Part shown: piece by piece, positions 48,691 through 61,068 of the stretch
How the letters are laid out: every line of letters begins with the position of its first letter
Numbering within the stretch: the first letter of the stretch is position 1
Assembly: GCF_029962835.1 (NCBI RefSeq)
Contig: NC_080578.1
Location: 102,341,759 to 102,405,758 of the forward strand
DNA from: Magnolia sinica
Taxonomy: Eukaryota; Streptophyta; Magnoliopsida; Magnoliales; Magnoliaceae
Length of the DNA stretch: 64,000 bases
Direction: 5' to 3'
Program-made: the position numbers and the translations under genes
Notes under the pieces: generated by a model
Database searches by the model: none
What the model saw: the letters and a program-made list of their open reading frames with translations, nothing else
Told to the model about the DNA's origin: nothing

Positions 48691-50663
48691 AATAACTATC
48701 CATATGATGGGCGCTAAATTGTTGTTTGTGTATACCAAAAATAACTCTTAGACTGAAGAAATTTAACCTTTTAATTATTCATAAATTATGAAGCTAGACC
48801 ATATTCAAATAATAATAAAAAAATCGAATAATGAAAAATAAAAAATATTGTATGCACCCAATTCAGAAATGAAGCTTGTTATATCAACAGGTTGAATCAT
48901 TGAAAGCTACCCATAAATTTTTTTTTCCTTTTTCTTTTAAAGTCCTATCAAATTCAATCGAAATATGTTGGTATTTATTCCATCAAAACTCCATCATGGC
49001 GTAGGCTCTACACATTTTGCAATTGCCTAGGGCTATGCACTAGGAATTTGAAAAATGACAAGAATGTTTTTATCGTCATAGAAAGCTGGTAAAATCTCTG
49101 CTATTGATGGAGTTGAGAGGATAAATTTTAAATTTTATTTTTAAACATGCCTATTCTTCTAAATTACTTAAATGCTCTTATTATCATTCTAAATTTCTTT
49201 ATCTTATAAAAATTTAAAATTCAAAATTATTTAAGAACTAATCATGCATAAAAATTTACCCTAAATATTTTCACTAATTGAGCCAACGCGACGTTCATTT
49301 TCACCTGATATTCCATTGTAAACATGAATTAGGCTATGATGGGTTGAGTTGGTCAACCCAATTAACCTAGATACAATCCAGCTGGGCATGATGAATTTTA
49401 AGTGGGTTAGGTTGCGCAATAAAAAATATTTAAACTGTCTACTTATTTTATACATTGCAGTCTCCTAGTAGTGATACAATCTTAATCTTGAGGCATAAGA
49501 TGGAATTAAAGTGACTAACCAGATGGAAAGATCATATATGACACACGTGTACATAATGGCATGTAAGACTGCCTGTGGATTGGCAGAGGTTCAACACACG
49601 TGTGGGCATAGAAAGCCTGTGTTGGACAAACGTGTGGGCAATGTAGACACATGCAAAGGCATCAAATACCATTGACAAAAGGTAAGGGAAGCACAAATAG
49701 CTGTTTGATTCTTACAAAAAAGTTGGATTGTGTTTGGAAACCTGATCCTCTTAGCATTGGATTCTTCCCTTATGATTGCGATAGGGTAAGCCAAACGCGG
49801 CAAAACACACAAGCAAACATCAGTGGATCCAGTGGTACGTATCCGTGCATTCAGCACACGTGTGTGACATCTGAATCGTTAATATCTTGATTCCAATCAT
49901 AGATAGGGCATAACCCAAGAAATACTGTTTTGAAGAATCCTCACACTTCTTTAGGTGGTGGATGAATGGACGGTAATGATAGAAAAGCAATAGTTCATAT
50001 TCGATCAAGAAAAAAAATCCAAATTTCATATAGATCTGATCTTCCGATCTTCGAGATTTTTAGCACATAGTGTATCCACGATTAGGAAACTTATATCAAC
50101 GGTTTAGATCACTTAATAATAGGCCCCACTTGTCTGTACAACCCTTTCGCCCAAGCCTTGTATAATACCCCGTTCAACCTCACGTATGAAGATTTTACTG
50201 TGGGGGAAGGATTTACTGATACTCTGGCGGAGTATGATTTTTTTTACACGTGCAACTGGATTTCTACTCATGGAACGCATGTACCTTAAAATAAACCGTT
50301 CAAATAGTGGGACCCACTGTAAATTGATAATAGGAACAAAAATAAATTGATTAAGTGATCTTGACCGTCTATTAATGGACAATTGATTATTGATTATCTA
50401 CTGCCGATTACTTCCCATTTTAATAACTGATTAGATGGCCATTAATCATACGGTAAGGATTACGATGGCTACATTTGTTGTGGGGCCCAGTATTTGTACA
50501 GTATATTTTCGATCTACATACATGCCGCGTGTACAATTTTACTGTGCATGCGTATGGAATACAAATGCATTACTGTTTTTATGGACCTTAAAAAAAGTCC
50601 ATGCTAGTGTACCACGTATTTCCACACTAGCGAAGGAAACGTTTCCCTCCCTCAACCGGAGAC
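48691..50663. other. Gene-free stretch
   Basis: AT-rich, with no supported gene. Scattered ACACGTGTG words (G-box-like) occur at 49,540-49,865, probably part of dispersed repeats. Confidence 0.4.
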
Positions 50664-51054
50664 TCCTATGATAGTTTACCACTATTTTAGTCTCCAACGG
50701 TGCGAGCAATTCCCACCATCCAAATCAGTGGCCCAAATTTGGATAGAGCATAAATATGATGATAACCATATGATCTTCTCCTTAGAATCTGGAACCCTCA
50801 GTATTTACTATCTATCACATTTGATGGTCAAATGTGGATGGCCATGATCGCATAATCAGAATAATGTTAGATATAGCACCAATGCATAAATGTCTAAATA
50901 TTTGGACGGCTTGGATAATTGTAAGTTTTAGATATAGTCCCAATCCATAACATGTCTGAATACTTGGACGGCTTGGATAATGGTATGTTGGTGCCACATG
51001 TAAAGAAGACGAGTTACCACCATTTACAAGGTGGTGGTGAACTATCATAGGAGT
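50664..51054. repeat. MITE with 23-bp inverted ends
   Basis: ACTCCTATGATAGTTTACCAC on the left is mirrored by GTGGTGAACTATCATAGGAGT on the right. About 390 bp, non-coding, and it holds an internal tandem duplication. Confidence 0.75.
50867..50988. repeat. Two copies of a 61-bp unit inside the MITE
   Basis: TTAGATATAG recurs at 50,867 and 50,928, each followed by TTGGACGGCTTGGATAAT. Confidence 0.8.
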
Positions 51055-52099
51055 AACGAGTTCAACTAAAGATTTAAAAAATACAGCCCGAGCCGGTGGA
51101 AAAGGCATCACATCCTTTACAGCAAAACCTCACACACTATATCAACGTAGGAGATTGCTACTCTCAAGCGCGTGTATAGCCAGCAACACTACACAGACAT
51201 ACGTGCTAATAAGGCATGTGTAGTCAAATCCAAGCCGTCCATGAAGTGAATCCACCTTATGGTTTAGATTTAGTTTAAAAAAAAAAAAAAAAAAAGGTCT
51301 TTCAGTCTTGAGGTTACTGTCTTAGATTTTCATCCATCCATTTTTTCACTAGATGACACTCCATCTGATGAATGTAGAAGTCTGATATTTGGTCCAGAAA
51401 GTCTACAATACATGGGACACATGATGAATGTGTTGGATGTTCACCATATCTCTATCTTCGAACGTACCTTGGCCCAGTAAGGCTGCTAGTTCACACGCGT
51501 ATATGAATTTAACATATCTAGTGTATATATTCTTTCCTTTATGCTTGTAAAGCCAATAGGCCGGTTTCTCTGCAATGTATGTAGAATAAACTTATTTTAC
51601 AACTAAGTGTTTTGGACTTAACATAATATAGAGTTCAAATCCACACCGTCCATAATGTGAGATCCATTGTATTCTCAATATATCCCAAAAATCAGACAAA
51701 TCCAAAATCCAATTTGTTAGAACCATGAAAAATCATGCCTAAGACTGATAATATCACTTGTTATGGCCCACCTGAAATTTTGAATTGCTCAGATTCTTAT
51801 TATTTCATCCATAATGATGGATTTCATCTTATTAATGGATTGGATGGTGTAAAAAAAATGGTGGGCGTCACGCACATTCTCAAAGATTTTAATGGCGTGC
51901 TTCCCCATCCCAAATTCTCCCTCCGGTGTGACTCACCTGTATTTTGAATTGGAATGATTTTTTTCATACAAGGTGAAATTGAAAGGTCCCATATTATGTA
52001 CGGAATGGATGTGGGACCTACATCTCCATAGGCCCCACAAGCTTCGATGCAGAAGAAGCTTATTCTATACACGAGGTAAAGGAACCGGCCACGTAAGAC
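51055..52099. other. Gene-free stretch upstream of the extensin-like gene
   Basis: Contains a poly(A) tract (51,279-51,296) and a divergent GTGGGCC foldback at 51,645-51,960. No gene is seen. Confidence 0.4.
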
Positions 52100-52240
52100 C
52101 AACGCAACATGAGAAATGGGGGTCGGCAAACAGCCTATAATAACCCCAACCCAAGCAAGAAGAGAGTTTTTGAAGAGTCCATATAATACTTATTCACCAC
52201 CCATTATAGTATTTCCTCGGCTTATGATATTGCACCACAA
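52100..52240 (+). promoter_or_regulatory. Likely promoter of the extensin-like gene
   Basis: Two TATA-like sites, CTATAATAA near 52,135 and ATATAATAC near 52,182, precede the start codon by about 105 and 60 bp. The choice between them is not decided by sequence. Confidence 0.35.
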
Positions 52241-52744
52241 ATGGGGCACCATGGCCATGGTCTATCATATTCAAGAGGAGGAGGACCGTTGATCTGGTGC
52301 CTGAGGTGGGCCATCATGGCATTGGCCACCACATGTTCCATCGCCGACGATTCCGGTGGCAGTGTACCTTCTACTGGCCTACTATGTATCAGTGAATGCG
52401 CTACATGTCCTGTTATTTGTTCATCGCCGCCACCGCCACATCCGCCGTCATCGCCGCCACCGAAACCTGTTTACTACTCTCCGCCGTCGGTCTACTTTTC
52501 GAATAAATCACCGCCACCGCCGCAGCCATCACCTGACTACTCGTTGGGATCGCCTCCACCACCATACAACTACCTGAACGTCCCATCTGCGCCATCGCCG
52601 CCGTCTGGACAGTCGAGGGGTGGCTACTCCTATCCTTATTACTACTTCTACTCATCTAGCTCACCACCAAGACTGCTCACCTTCTTCACAAGCTTTTGGG
52701 TAGTTTTACTCTTCTCTCCTGTTGTGTTTCTTATGTGGTGGTGA
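52241..52744 (+). CDS. Extensin-like hydroxyproline-rich glycoprotein, predicted GPI-anchored
   Basis: Intronless frame of 167 residues. A hydrophobic stretch at 17-31 (LIWCLRWAIMALATT) before ADDSGG looks like a secretion signal after a longer basic/His-rich leader. A cysteine cluster CISECATCPVIC (49-60) follows. Then comes the proline-rich region with SPPPP at 62-66, 90-94 and 104-108 and tyrosines between (YYSPP), the pattern of extensins. YPYYYFYSSSS (131-141) leads into a hydrophobic tail to the C-terminus (144-167), typical of a GPI-attachment signal. By family, the serine-proline blocks are hydroxylated and arabinosylated and tyrosines may cross-link in the cell wall. The first ATG is used; a nearby ATG at 52,224 is out of frame. 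Codon choice is GC-rich against an AT-rich flank, supporting a real gene. Confidence 0.8.
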   Translation: MGHHGHGLSYSRGGGPLIWCLRWAIMALATTCSIADDSGGSVPSTGLLCISECATCPVICSSPPPPHPPSSPPPKPVYYSPPSVYFSNKSPPPPQPSPDYSLGSPPPPYNYLNVPSAPSPPSGQSRGGYSYPYYYFYSSSSPPRLLTFFTSFWVVLLFSPVVFLMWW

Positions 52745-53095
52745 ATTTACAAGTTTGGTTGGAGAAAAAAGGGTGTGTAGGTGATGTTGTTGCACCACAT
52801 GCAATTAACACTCCCAACTTGTATGATGTTTGTAAGAAAATGGGGTATTTTTCCTTTCTTTTTGTTAATAACTTGGTTTATTGTACTACAAGATTGCATG
52901 GGAACTTCAATACCTTTCATTTCTATATTTCCAAGATTTTTATTTTTATTATTTTTATTTATTTATTTTTGAGAATCTAGGAAAGCCCTAAAGAAGTGGA
53001 TTGATATATGATTTGTGGACCATGATTGGGACTTTGATCCATTAGTGGCATGATTGGTCCATATGGTAATCAATCCGAACCATCCAACATGAGGC

Positions 53096-53149
<54 letters not shown>

Positions 53150-54184
53150 TTTACACTTTAATGGGCTTTTTATGGCCTTGTCTAGACCATTGGCCCGGCC
53201 CATTTGTGTTTGTGTCACTTCTCCACAAGCCTGAGGTTCAAGCCCATGCCTTGAAATCAAGCCTATTTATTTATACAGACAAGCTCCTGGGTGTCTGATG
53301 CTTGTTTGATTTGATAGATGCTTGAAATTGATTTCATCTCATTTTACATTATCATAGTTATGTATTAGAGAACTTGTTTATGGATTATCAAGATTATTTT
53401 TAATCCTTATTGTTATCGCTCAAATATAGTCAATTATGTTTTACCTCTTGCGAGCTGCTAGGTACCTGCAAAGTAACGGAGAACAATGAGACACTAAAGG
53501 CGCTAGTTGTGGCTGAGAACCCTCGGTGTATGGACTTACAATAGGCATAGTAGAATCGGAATTTTTGTGTCTCCTTGTTCTCCATTAATTTTTATGTATT
53601 CAACAGCTGGCAGGAGGTAGAAGAGGATCGACTAGATTTGAGTGATAACACTTATTAAAGTACAAATAATCTCTAATACATAATTATAATTAATTTCGGT
53701 GAGTAATTATAATTAATTTCAGTGAGATTAACTCATTTTTAGGTGACTACCAAGGGAAAGATAAATGGGCCGATTTTTGGTAATATTGTTATACATATTA
53801 AAGATAAAAGTGTTAACACATTTAGCTTCCCTCTCTCCCTCACCTGGCCCATAGTGGGCCATCAAATCAACGGTCAAGATCATTAAATTAACCCCTAGTG
53901 TACAAAATCCTATTAGAAAAGGCCATCAAATTGATCCTAGGTGTACGGAATCCAACAAGAAAAGCCAGCATCGAATATTTTGAGGTGGGCCCTCGTTTGG
54001 CTAAAGCCAGCAAGAGTCGCTACCACTGGCTCCATCTGGTATTCCATGTCAGGTTCGGATGCACTCGGTCGAAAAAGTACCATATGCAAGCATCATGCAT
54101 TGAATTCACAATAAAGAAATAAAGACTTCCCTGCTTGAAATGACAATTTTGCCTCTTTTAGAATGGTCATTGGTCATGGTGACC
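52745..54184. other. 3' flank of the extensin-like gene, gene-free
   Basis: AT-rich. It contains a (TC)n tract at 53,099-53,143 and a 22-bp tandem duplication (TAATTATAATTAATTTC) near 53,680-53,722. No gene is seen. Confidence 0.45.
53099..53143. repeat. (TC)n microsatellite
   Basis: About 22 TC units. Confidence 0.95.
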
Positions 54185-54330
54185 TGACTTTGTGGGGCCC
54201 AACATGATGTGTGTGTTTTATCCACACTGTTCATCCATTTTCCAACTTATTTTAGAATATGAACCCAAAAATAAAGTATATTCAAAGCTCAAGTAGACCA
54301 CACCATAAGAGAGAGTGGGATAATGATACC
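54185..54330. repeat. GTGGGCC foldback, half copy
   Basis: GTGGGGCCCAACATGATG, GTGTTTTATCCACACTGTTC and AAGCTCAAGTAGACCACACC match the left half of the 19,389 family. Confidence 0.55.
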
Positions 54331-54964
54331 TATCGGTTGGAACCTTACTAGGACCTAGGACCTACCATTATGTTTATTTGCCATTTGACCCGTTCACAAG
54401 GTTACACATTCGTTGATAGGGTCACACAGACATTGTTAAGGTAAAGCAGGGAAGGATGTGTAGAGGTTGAGCACTGTCTTCCTCTAATATAACTACTCCA
54501 AATCCATGGAGTTTCCCTTTCTTCTTGAAGAGAAATCTCGAATCCAAGAGAAAAGAAAAATATATTCTAGAAAATTTGTAATTTGATTGATGATCTAAAT
54601 AAATAAATCTACGACCCTTTAAATAGGGATACCAAGTCTTGGGAAGAATTTCGGAATTAAACTACATCTGAAACTCGTAGAATTCATGACTTACTAAACT
54701 TACTATTTATAGATGGTTGTGATCTCTACTAGTGTGCATGGTTTAGCCAAAAATACTAAATGTCCCATTTGGCCAAGTCACGATGTTTCCCTAATTATTC
54801 TAAGCACTTTTCATGTTGGGTGCAACTCCTAAAGTCCAACAAATAAAGAGTTATACTGAAACTAAAACTTACTATAAATAGTAAAAATAAAATTAAACAA
54901 GAATTTGACTGTCGATTTGATGGTATTCCACAAATTCGGCGTGCGCAACCCGGCATAGCAGGGT
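54331..54964. other. Unassigned sequence
   Basis: No gene or clear element. It includes direct repeats of TACTATAAATAG/TACTATTTATAG type near 54,700 and 54,870. Confidence 0.35.
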
Positions 54965-55050
54965 TGGGTAGCTAAAGTAGCTCGTCCTATACCCCAAAAT
55001 CTTATATGGTACGTATGATAGCTCATTCCGGTTTGCGAGATACGTCCGTT
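54965..55050 (+). repeat. Dispersed repeat shared with 22,050-22,145
   Basis: GGGTAGCTAAAGTAGCTCG, CCCCAAAATCTTATATGG and CATTCCGGTTTGCGAGATA align with the copy after minisatellite array 3. Confidence 0.6.
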
Positions 55051-56744
55051 TTAAGTGCTAATGGTCCGGATTACTTATGCTGTCGACCGAGCCTTTTTTG
55101 ATCCATCTTGATTATGGTACTGTTCGCAACCCGCTCTACATCATAAGGGAAACCACAAAAATCAGCATGGTCTTAAATTTCCTAAGCCCCCAAGAAAATT
55201 TCACTAGGAAGCGTTTAATTCCGACTCTTTTCAATTCTTATTTTCACCGTGGTCCACTTAAGCTTTAGATCTACCTCATTTTTTAGCCTATGTCTTAAAA
55301 TGAGCTAGAAATAAAATGATGGACCGTGTGGAGAAAACACATACACAACTATAACCACCCCCAGTTGGGTGAGAGGGTCATTAGGCAATCTGCATCCCTC
55401 ATAGGCATGGTCAATTCAAATCCTCGTTTGATGACTCACTTAAAATTCATCGAACCAAAGCCCAGTGCAACCCATTTAAATCTAATTGGGTCAGGCTCAA
55501 CCCATCCAACCTGACCGGCATGGTAGAAATAGTTGACGCATACAAACATATGTCAATACATACATATTATTATGAGTGTGCATCTAATTATCGTCTAACT
55601 TCAGACTTTGGGTGGGGTTGGGTCAGGTCATCTGGTCCAGCCCATTAATAACTACCTAGATGGGTTAGGTTTAATATGAGCACGACCCGGTCCACATTTT
55701 TCTAACTTGAACCTGAACCACTACCGATTTAGCTTGGCCCAAACCAGACTTGGAAGCGGCTGGGTCAATTGATTCACCCACGGGTGGAAAGGCCGACTCG
55801 ACCGTTGCTACCCTACATATGCTTGGGTTTTAAGCTCAAGCAAAGAAGAGCAATGGGTCAGTGAATCTAGAATGTTGGTTTGTTAAGTCCTACAGTAGAT
55901 GGACTATGCCCCCAAACACCTCCCAAAAATGGCAGATCTGGGCCACCAGTTTTAACCATCTATTTGTAAGCCACGAATAAAGGATTATTATTTTGTGGTG
56001 GTAGATCAATCCTTAGTTGGTCCAACATAACAATGGGTTCATCTGATCTCTGGCCTTCAAAAATCATAGTGGTCAAAGATGGGCTCGGTTTTGGTCTTGG
56101 GCCAGGATCCCACCCACCTCTTGTCCTGTCATGGGCTTGGGCTTGGGCTTGGTTAAACTCTATTGGGTTTGAGAATAATCCCAAGTCCAATAAGCCTTTA
56201 ATAGGCCCACAAGTCCACATTTCACATTAATAGTAAGTGAGTTCTATTTACCTTCACAATATCTATTTTTAGAAGTGGAGAGGGATTTTTTTTTTCTTTG
56301 GTACCTAATCTTCATATGCAGGGGATAATTGGTTTATCTAAGCCATTGATCTAATGGACCGTATCAGAGTGTCAACAAGCTAGGTTATGGCTGGGAGCTC
56401 TATACAAGTTCAGCTCATATTGTTCAAAATAAGCCCAAGCAAGGCTTGAGCCTCTGGCTAGTTAGTCAAGCTTGAGCCTGGCCCAAAATGTTTATACGAG
56501 TGTAAGTTTGGTGTGAATCCCAAGGGTTGGTCTAGTTGGAAAGTGGAGATATACGAAGGGTGTGAGCTGGAGTAGTAACATGGAGCTATTGGGTGAGAAC
56601 TCGCAGCATTTCCATTGGCCTGTTTGGTTTTTCAAATCCCTGATAAATACTAGGTAAATAAGTAATTATTACTTTTTCTTTCCGTTTCCAGAAAGCTTGT
56701 ATTTTTGCTTTGAAAACCAGTTCAAAAGAACTTATTTAAATGTG
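55051..56744. other. Gene-free stretch
   Basis: A half foldback of the GTGGGCC family lies at 55,245-55,345. The rest shows no gene. A GGGCTTGG repeat sits at 56,130-56,150. Confidence 0.4.
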
Positions 56745-57062
56745 TGGGGCCCACCGTGATGTATATGATATATTTGCTCCGTCCATCTGCTTTAGTAGAA
56801 CATTTCGAGCCATGAGTATAAAAATAAAGGCAGATATAAAACTCAAGTGGCCCACGCTAAAGGAAATAGTGACTCCAAGAAGTTTCTAACCATAGGTGTT
56901 CGATTCCCTTTTTCCTGTGGTGTGGTCCAGTTCAGCTTGAATAACGGATGGGCAAGTTTCCAACCATAGGTGTTCGATTCCCTTTTTCCTGTGGTGTGGT
57001 CCAGTTCAGCTTGAATAATGGATGGGCGGTGTGGATAAGCTACATAAATTATGATGGGCCCC
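56745..57062. repeat. GTGGGCC foldback with an internal 74-bp tandem duplication
   Basis: From GGGGCCCACCGTGATGTA to ATGATGGGCCCC. The central arm is duplicated: 56,880-56,953 and 56,954-57,027 both carry CATAGGTGTTCGATTCCC and GGTGTGGTCCAGTTCAGC and differ at only a few bases. Confidence 0.8.
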
Positions 57063-57403
57063 ATGTATATTTTGGGGTGCCCTCATTTTTAGTATTCAAA
57101 AAGTAGGGGTCAAATCTTAGCATTGGGAACAAGGTGGTAATTACTTGAGGAAATAATTATTATTCATTTACCGTGCATTTACATGATATTTTGAAAATCA
57201 AACAACTCCAGGAAACAAATTTCCCAGGTAACATGGGAATGAGAAATTTCAAACTTTACTTAAAGCTTTCAAATCTTAGTGAAAGCTAGAATTACATCTA
57301 AAATCCTTCTAAAGAGTCACATGTGTAACATGTGTGTCACTGGGCACTAATCTATTAGGCACATGGTCTACTGATGATATTGCCTAACAACCAGGGATCA
57401 ACT

Positions 57404-57471
57404 GCATTACTAAAATTACTTTAATAGGATGATCTATGCATTACTAAAATTACTTTAATAGGATGATCTAT
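57404..57471. repeat. Two copies of a 34-bp unit
   Basis: GCATTACTAAAATTACTTTA begins at 57,404 and again at 57,438. The two copies are identical. Confidence 0.9.
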
Positions 57472-57777
57472 CCAAACACTGTACATATAAATCAACGGTT
57501 AAAAATCATTAGTTAGCGACTTAGATGTGATCTTGTGCCTGTGGCCCATCCCAGACTTCAGTAGGAAGATCTATAACTCATTCGCTGATATCCAAAAGGG
57601 CCCTAATTTGGTAAAATCCAAAGGAGTTTTGCGGTAAAAGTACCCATTATAATAATTAATATAAATTAATAAAAATTTTAAAAATCTTGGGAATCCTCAA
57701 AAATTGAAAAACTCGCGAGAAATTGCCGAGAACGATATTTGTCGCTACGGTTACTGAAGAATAGAAAGCGGAAGCTG

Positions 57778-59198
57778 ATGGAAGAAGAGGCGGTTTCGGT
57801 TGGTTGGGAGCTGATGGAAGACGAAGAAGAAGAAGAAGAAGAAGAGAGGGTGTGGAGTTGGGGAGCCGGTACGGACGGGCAGCTGGGTACGGGCAGCGCC
57901 AACGATCACCACCTCCCTCAACAACTGCCCCTCTCCCCTTCCTCCGCTGCCCGTCCCATCTCTCACATCGCTTGCGGTGGGGCCCACGCCATCGCCTTAC
58001 TACAAGGTAAAAACCAAAACCCCTACTTTTTTTTTTTTTTTTTTTTTGCATTTAAATGTAGGATGTCGATGTTCGGTTCGAATTTCTTCTCACCTTATTA
58101 TATGTTAGGAATTTCTGTGTTGGCCCACCTATGATTAATATACACGGTTGGATACCAGGGATAGGGTCGTTTGGATGTCTGAAAGTGACTTTCAGCTGTA
58201 AGTCAGCTACTGGGAATCGAGTTCTCACCCTCATACCCATGAAGATTTCAGGCAGTTTTGTCAGTAACTTATAGGTTGTAACTGACTTACAGTTGAATTT
58301 CCTCCATCAAGCACCACCTGTAAGTGATTTATCTGTCAGTCACTTCCCATTTACAGAATTTACAGGCATCGAAGTGACCCCTTTTACTAGATAATCGCAG
58401 AGATATGATTAAGGGCCTGTAAAATCGACAGTTGGATTTCAAATCTCCTTAATATCCTACTGGGATGTGTGGTCCATTCTATTTAGTTAGAGTGGTGTAC
58501 TTTCGATAGGGCTTGTAAGTGACTTAGAGGTGAAAGTCACTTACAGGTTATACTGTTTGAATGTAAGCTGTAAGTCACTTACAGGTAAATTGCTTTTTGT
58601 GTTTGGGTAGCCTGTAAGTTACTTACAGGTAAGAAGTTGTATATTTACAGCCAAACAGAACTTGGAGTAGGGAATCATTTCATGATGTTATAATCACATA
58701 AAAAATCCTGACACCAAATATATCATTCTCTTAAGCTCGCCAAGAGGAATATTTAAGCCAATTCTTATGCCATTCCATGGTGGGCCATTTTTGATATTTT
58801 AGTTGTACAAGGTGTAGTGCATTAAAATAATTAAATAAAAAATTTAAAAATAAAGAACAATGGTCCACCTCAATAGACTGGACCGTGGGGAGCTTTAATG
58901 CTGGACATTCAATCACCATTGTTTCTTGTGGTGTGGCCCACCTAAGATTTGGATATACCTCATGTTTGGGCATGGCCCCTAAAATGAGCTAGCAAAACTG
59001 ATGGATGGCATAGATATACCAAAAAAAACTGCAAATTATGGTGGGCCCCACTGTCACAACCTAACTGAATCGGTCAATTCCAATAAAAGAAAAAGAAAAC
59101 CGCAACCCTAATTGCATGTAAAGAAGGAGAGAGGGGAAGAGAGATGGGCGCACAACAACACTAATTGCAGAGAGGGAGAGAGGGAGGCACACATCGCC

Positions 59199-59241
<43 letters not shown>

Positions 59242-61027
59242 GTGGAGCTTCTTCAATGGCCAGAGCTTTTCGGTAATGGAGGATCGTTTTCCCTCTCTTC
59301 CCCCTGTTTAAAAAATTAGACCATTGGCCTATAAGTCACTTATAGGGAAGTGACTTCTCAACCCAAGCCCTGGAAGTGACTTATCAACCCCAGCCCCTTG
59401 AAGTTTCCTGGCAGTTTTGCCTATAAGTGACTTACAGGTGAATTTCTTCCCCTAAACAGCACATGTAAATGACTTCCTTGTAAGTCACTTCCCACTAACC
59501 CAACTTACAAGCATCCAAACAGGCCCTAAGTATGAGCAAATAGGTCATTTTAGGCCCATATATCTTAATGCAGGGGCATTTTCACACCAGCCTCGAGTGG
59601 GGTAGCCTGTGGGATGCAGGGGCACACTCGGGGTGGGTGGCCCATATGAGGTGGGTGGCTAGTGTGAGGTGGGCTTCACCCGTGTAAAGTGGGTGTCTCG
59701 TGTGAAGAAGAACCCATGTGAGGTGGGGCCCACAAAGGGGGTTCGGCCAAGGTCCTAACCCATGGGATGTGAGGCTTGGGTTGTGAGATAAAGGGATTGA
59801 TTCGCCATGCTCTATCAATTTGAGCTTTTAGAGCAAGCGGTTAATTGTCCTGCATCAAAGTAATATCAGAGCGGGAGGTCTCGCGTTCGAGACTTCTCAC
59901 CGGGGGTGATTAATGCAGGTTTTCTAGGTGAGAAAGAGAGACAGAGAGTCCTAGAATCTAAAGGTCCTCAATTAAGTCTCTTGACTTGAAAAGAAAGCTT
60001 GTAATCCCATTCTCATATAGTGGATTTGATAGATGGCTCTGTTCTTTTTTTCCTCTTTGATTGAGAGGGTTTTCCATGTAAATCAGTGTCCTAATGCTCG
60101 TAGATTGTTATTTCCTTTTGTAAGTACCTTGTTGTACTTGTTTGGATTGGCTTGCATACTTTTGTTCGTTGAATTTCTTAAGTGATTCACATGGAGGGGA
60201 GGGTTCCGCATCTCTCCATCGTCTGATATCAGAGCCATGGTTGTTGGTTTGTGGTATTATTTGTGTAGATAAAGGTGAAAATTGCTACATAAAGGATAAT
60301 AAGTATCAATGAAAGAAATTAGTTCATATGGAGAGACAAGGTGAAAAATATTCTCTATTCTAGACGTTTGCATGTGCTCGTTGAAGAAAAGAAGCCAAAA
60401 ACCATGAGAGAAGATGAAGGGAAGAAACTTAATAAAAAGGCTATCGGAATGATTTGCAATGGTTAGATGGTGTGTTCTTCCATCATTTGCGGAATCCACG
60501 ACGCAATCCTTATGGAAGAAGCTACTTGACTTGTTTGAAAGGAAGGCAAATTAACAAGTCTTGACAATCAAATATTGAGGCAAAACTTCACATAGAGTGA
60601 AATTTGTTTGACCGAAAAGATTATTTTTTGCTATTGTAGTGTCATTGAATACATAATGAGGCAATATTGAAACTTCCAAAGATAAACAAGGTGGAAAATT
60701 AAAAAAAGAAAGAAAGAGAGAATAAAGAATTGTCACTCATTTGGCGAATGATGATGTTCTACTGGTTGTAGAAGGAAGTGATAATTATCTCAACCTGGCA
60801 AACATTGACATGGATTGGTTCATCGGTTCAAGAGCTTCTTATCATGCTAGACCCATGGTATTGAAAACAGGTACATAATGGTTGTAACAACCATTATGTG
60901 GCAGTAACGATAGGACCTATCATTTGCGATATGGGACTATAACACCTGTTCTGAAATAGGGCCCGTAATGGGTCGATACGAGGCTGCAACAGGCGATAAC
61001 AATCCTGTAATAGTCCAATGCAGAGCT

Positions 61028-61068
<41 letters not shown>

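Noticed and set aside
59866-59900. tRNA or SINE from the GTTCGAG box
   Set aside because: No A box at the right distance, no cloverleaf and no A/T-rich tail. More likely part of an LTR element leader.
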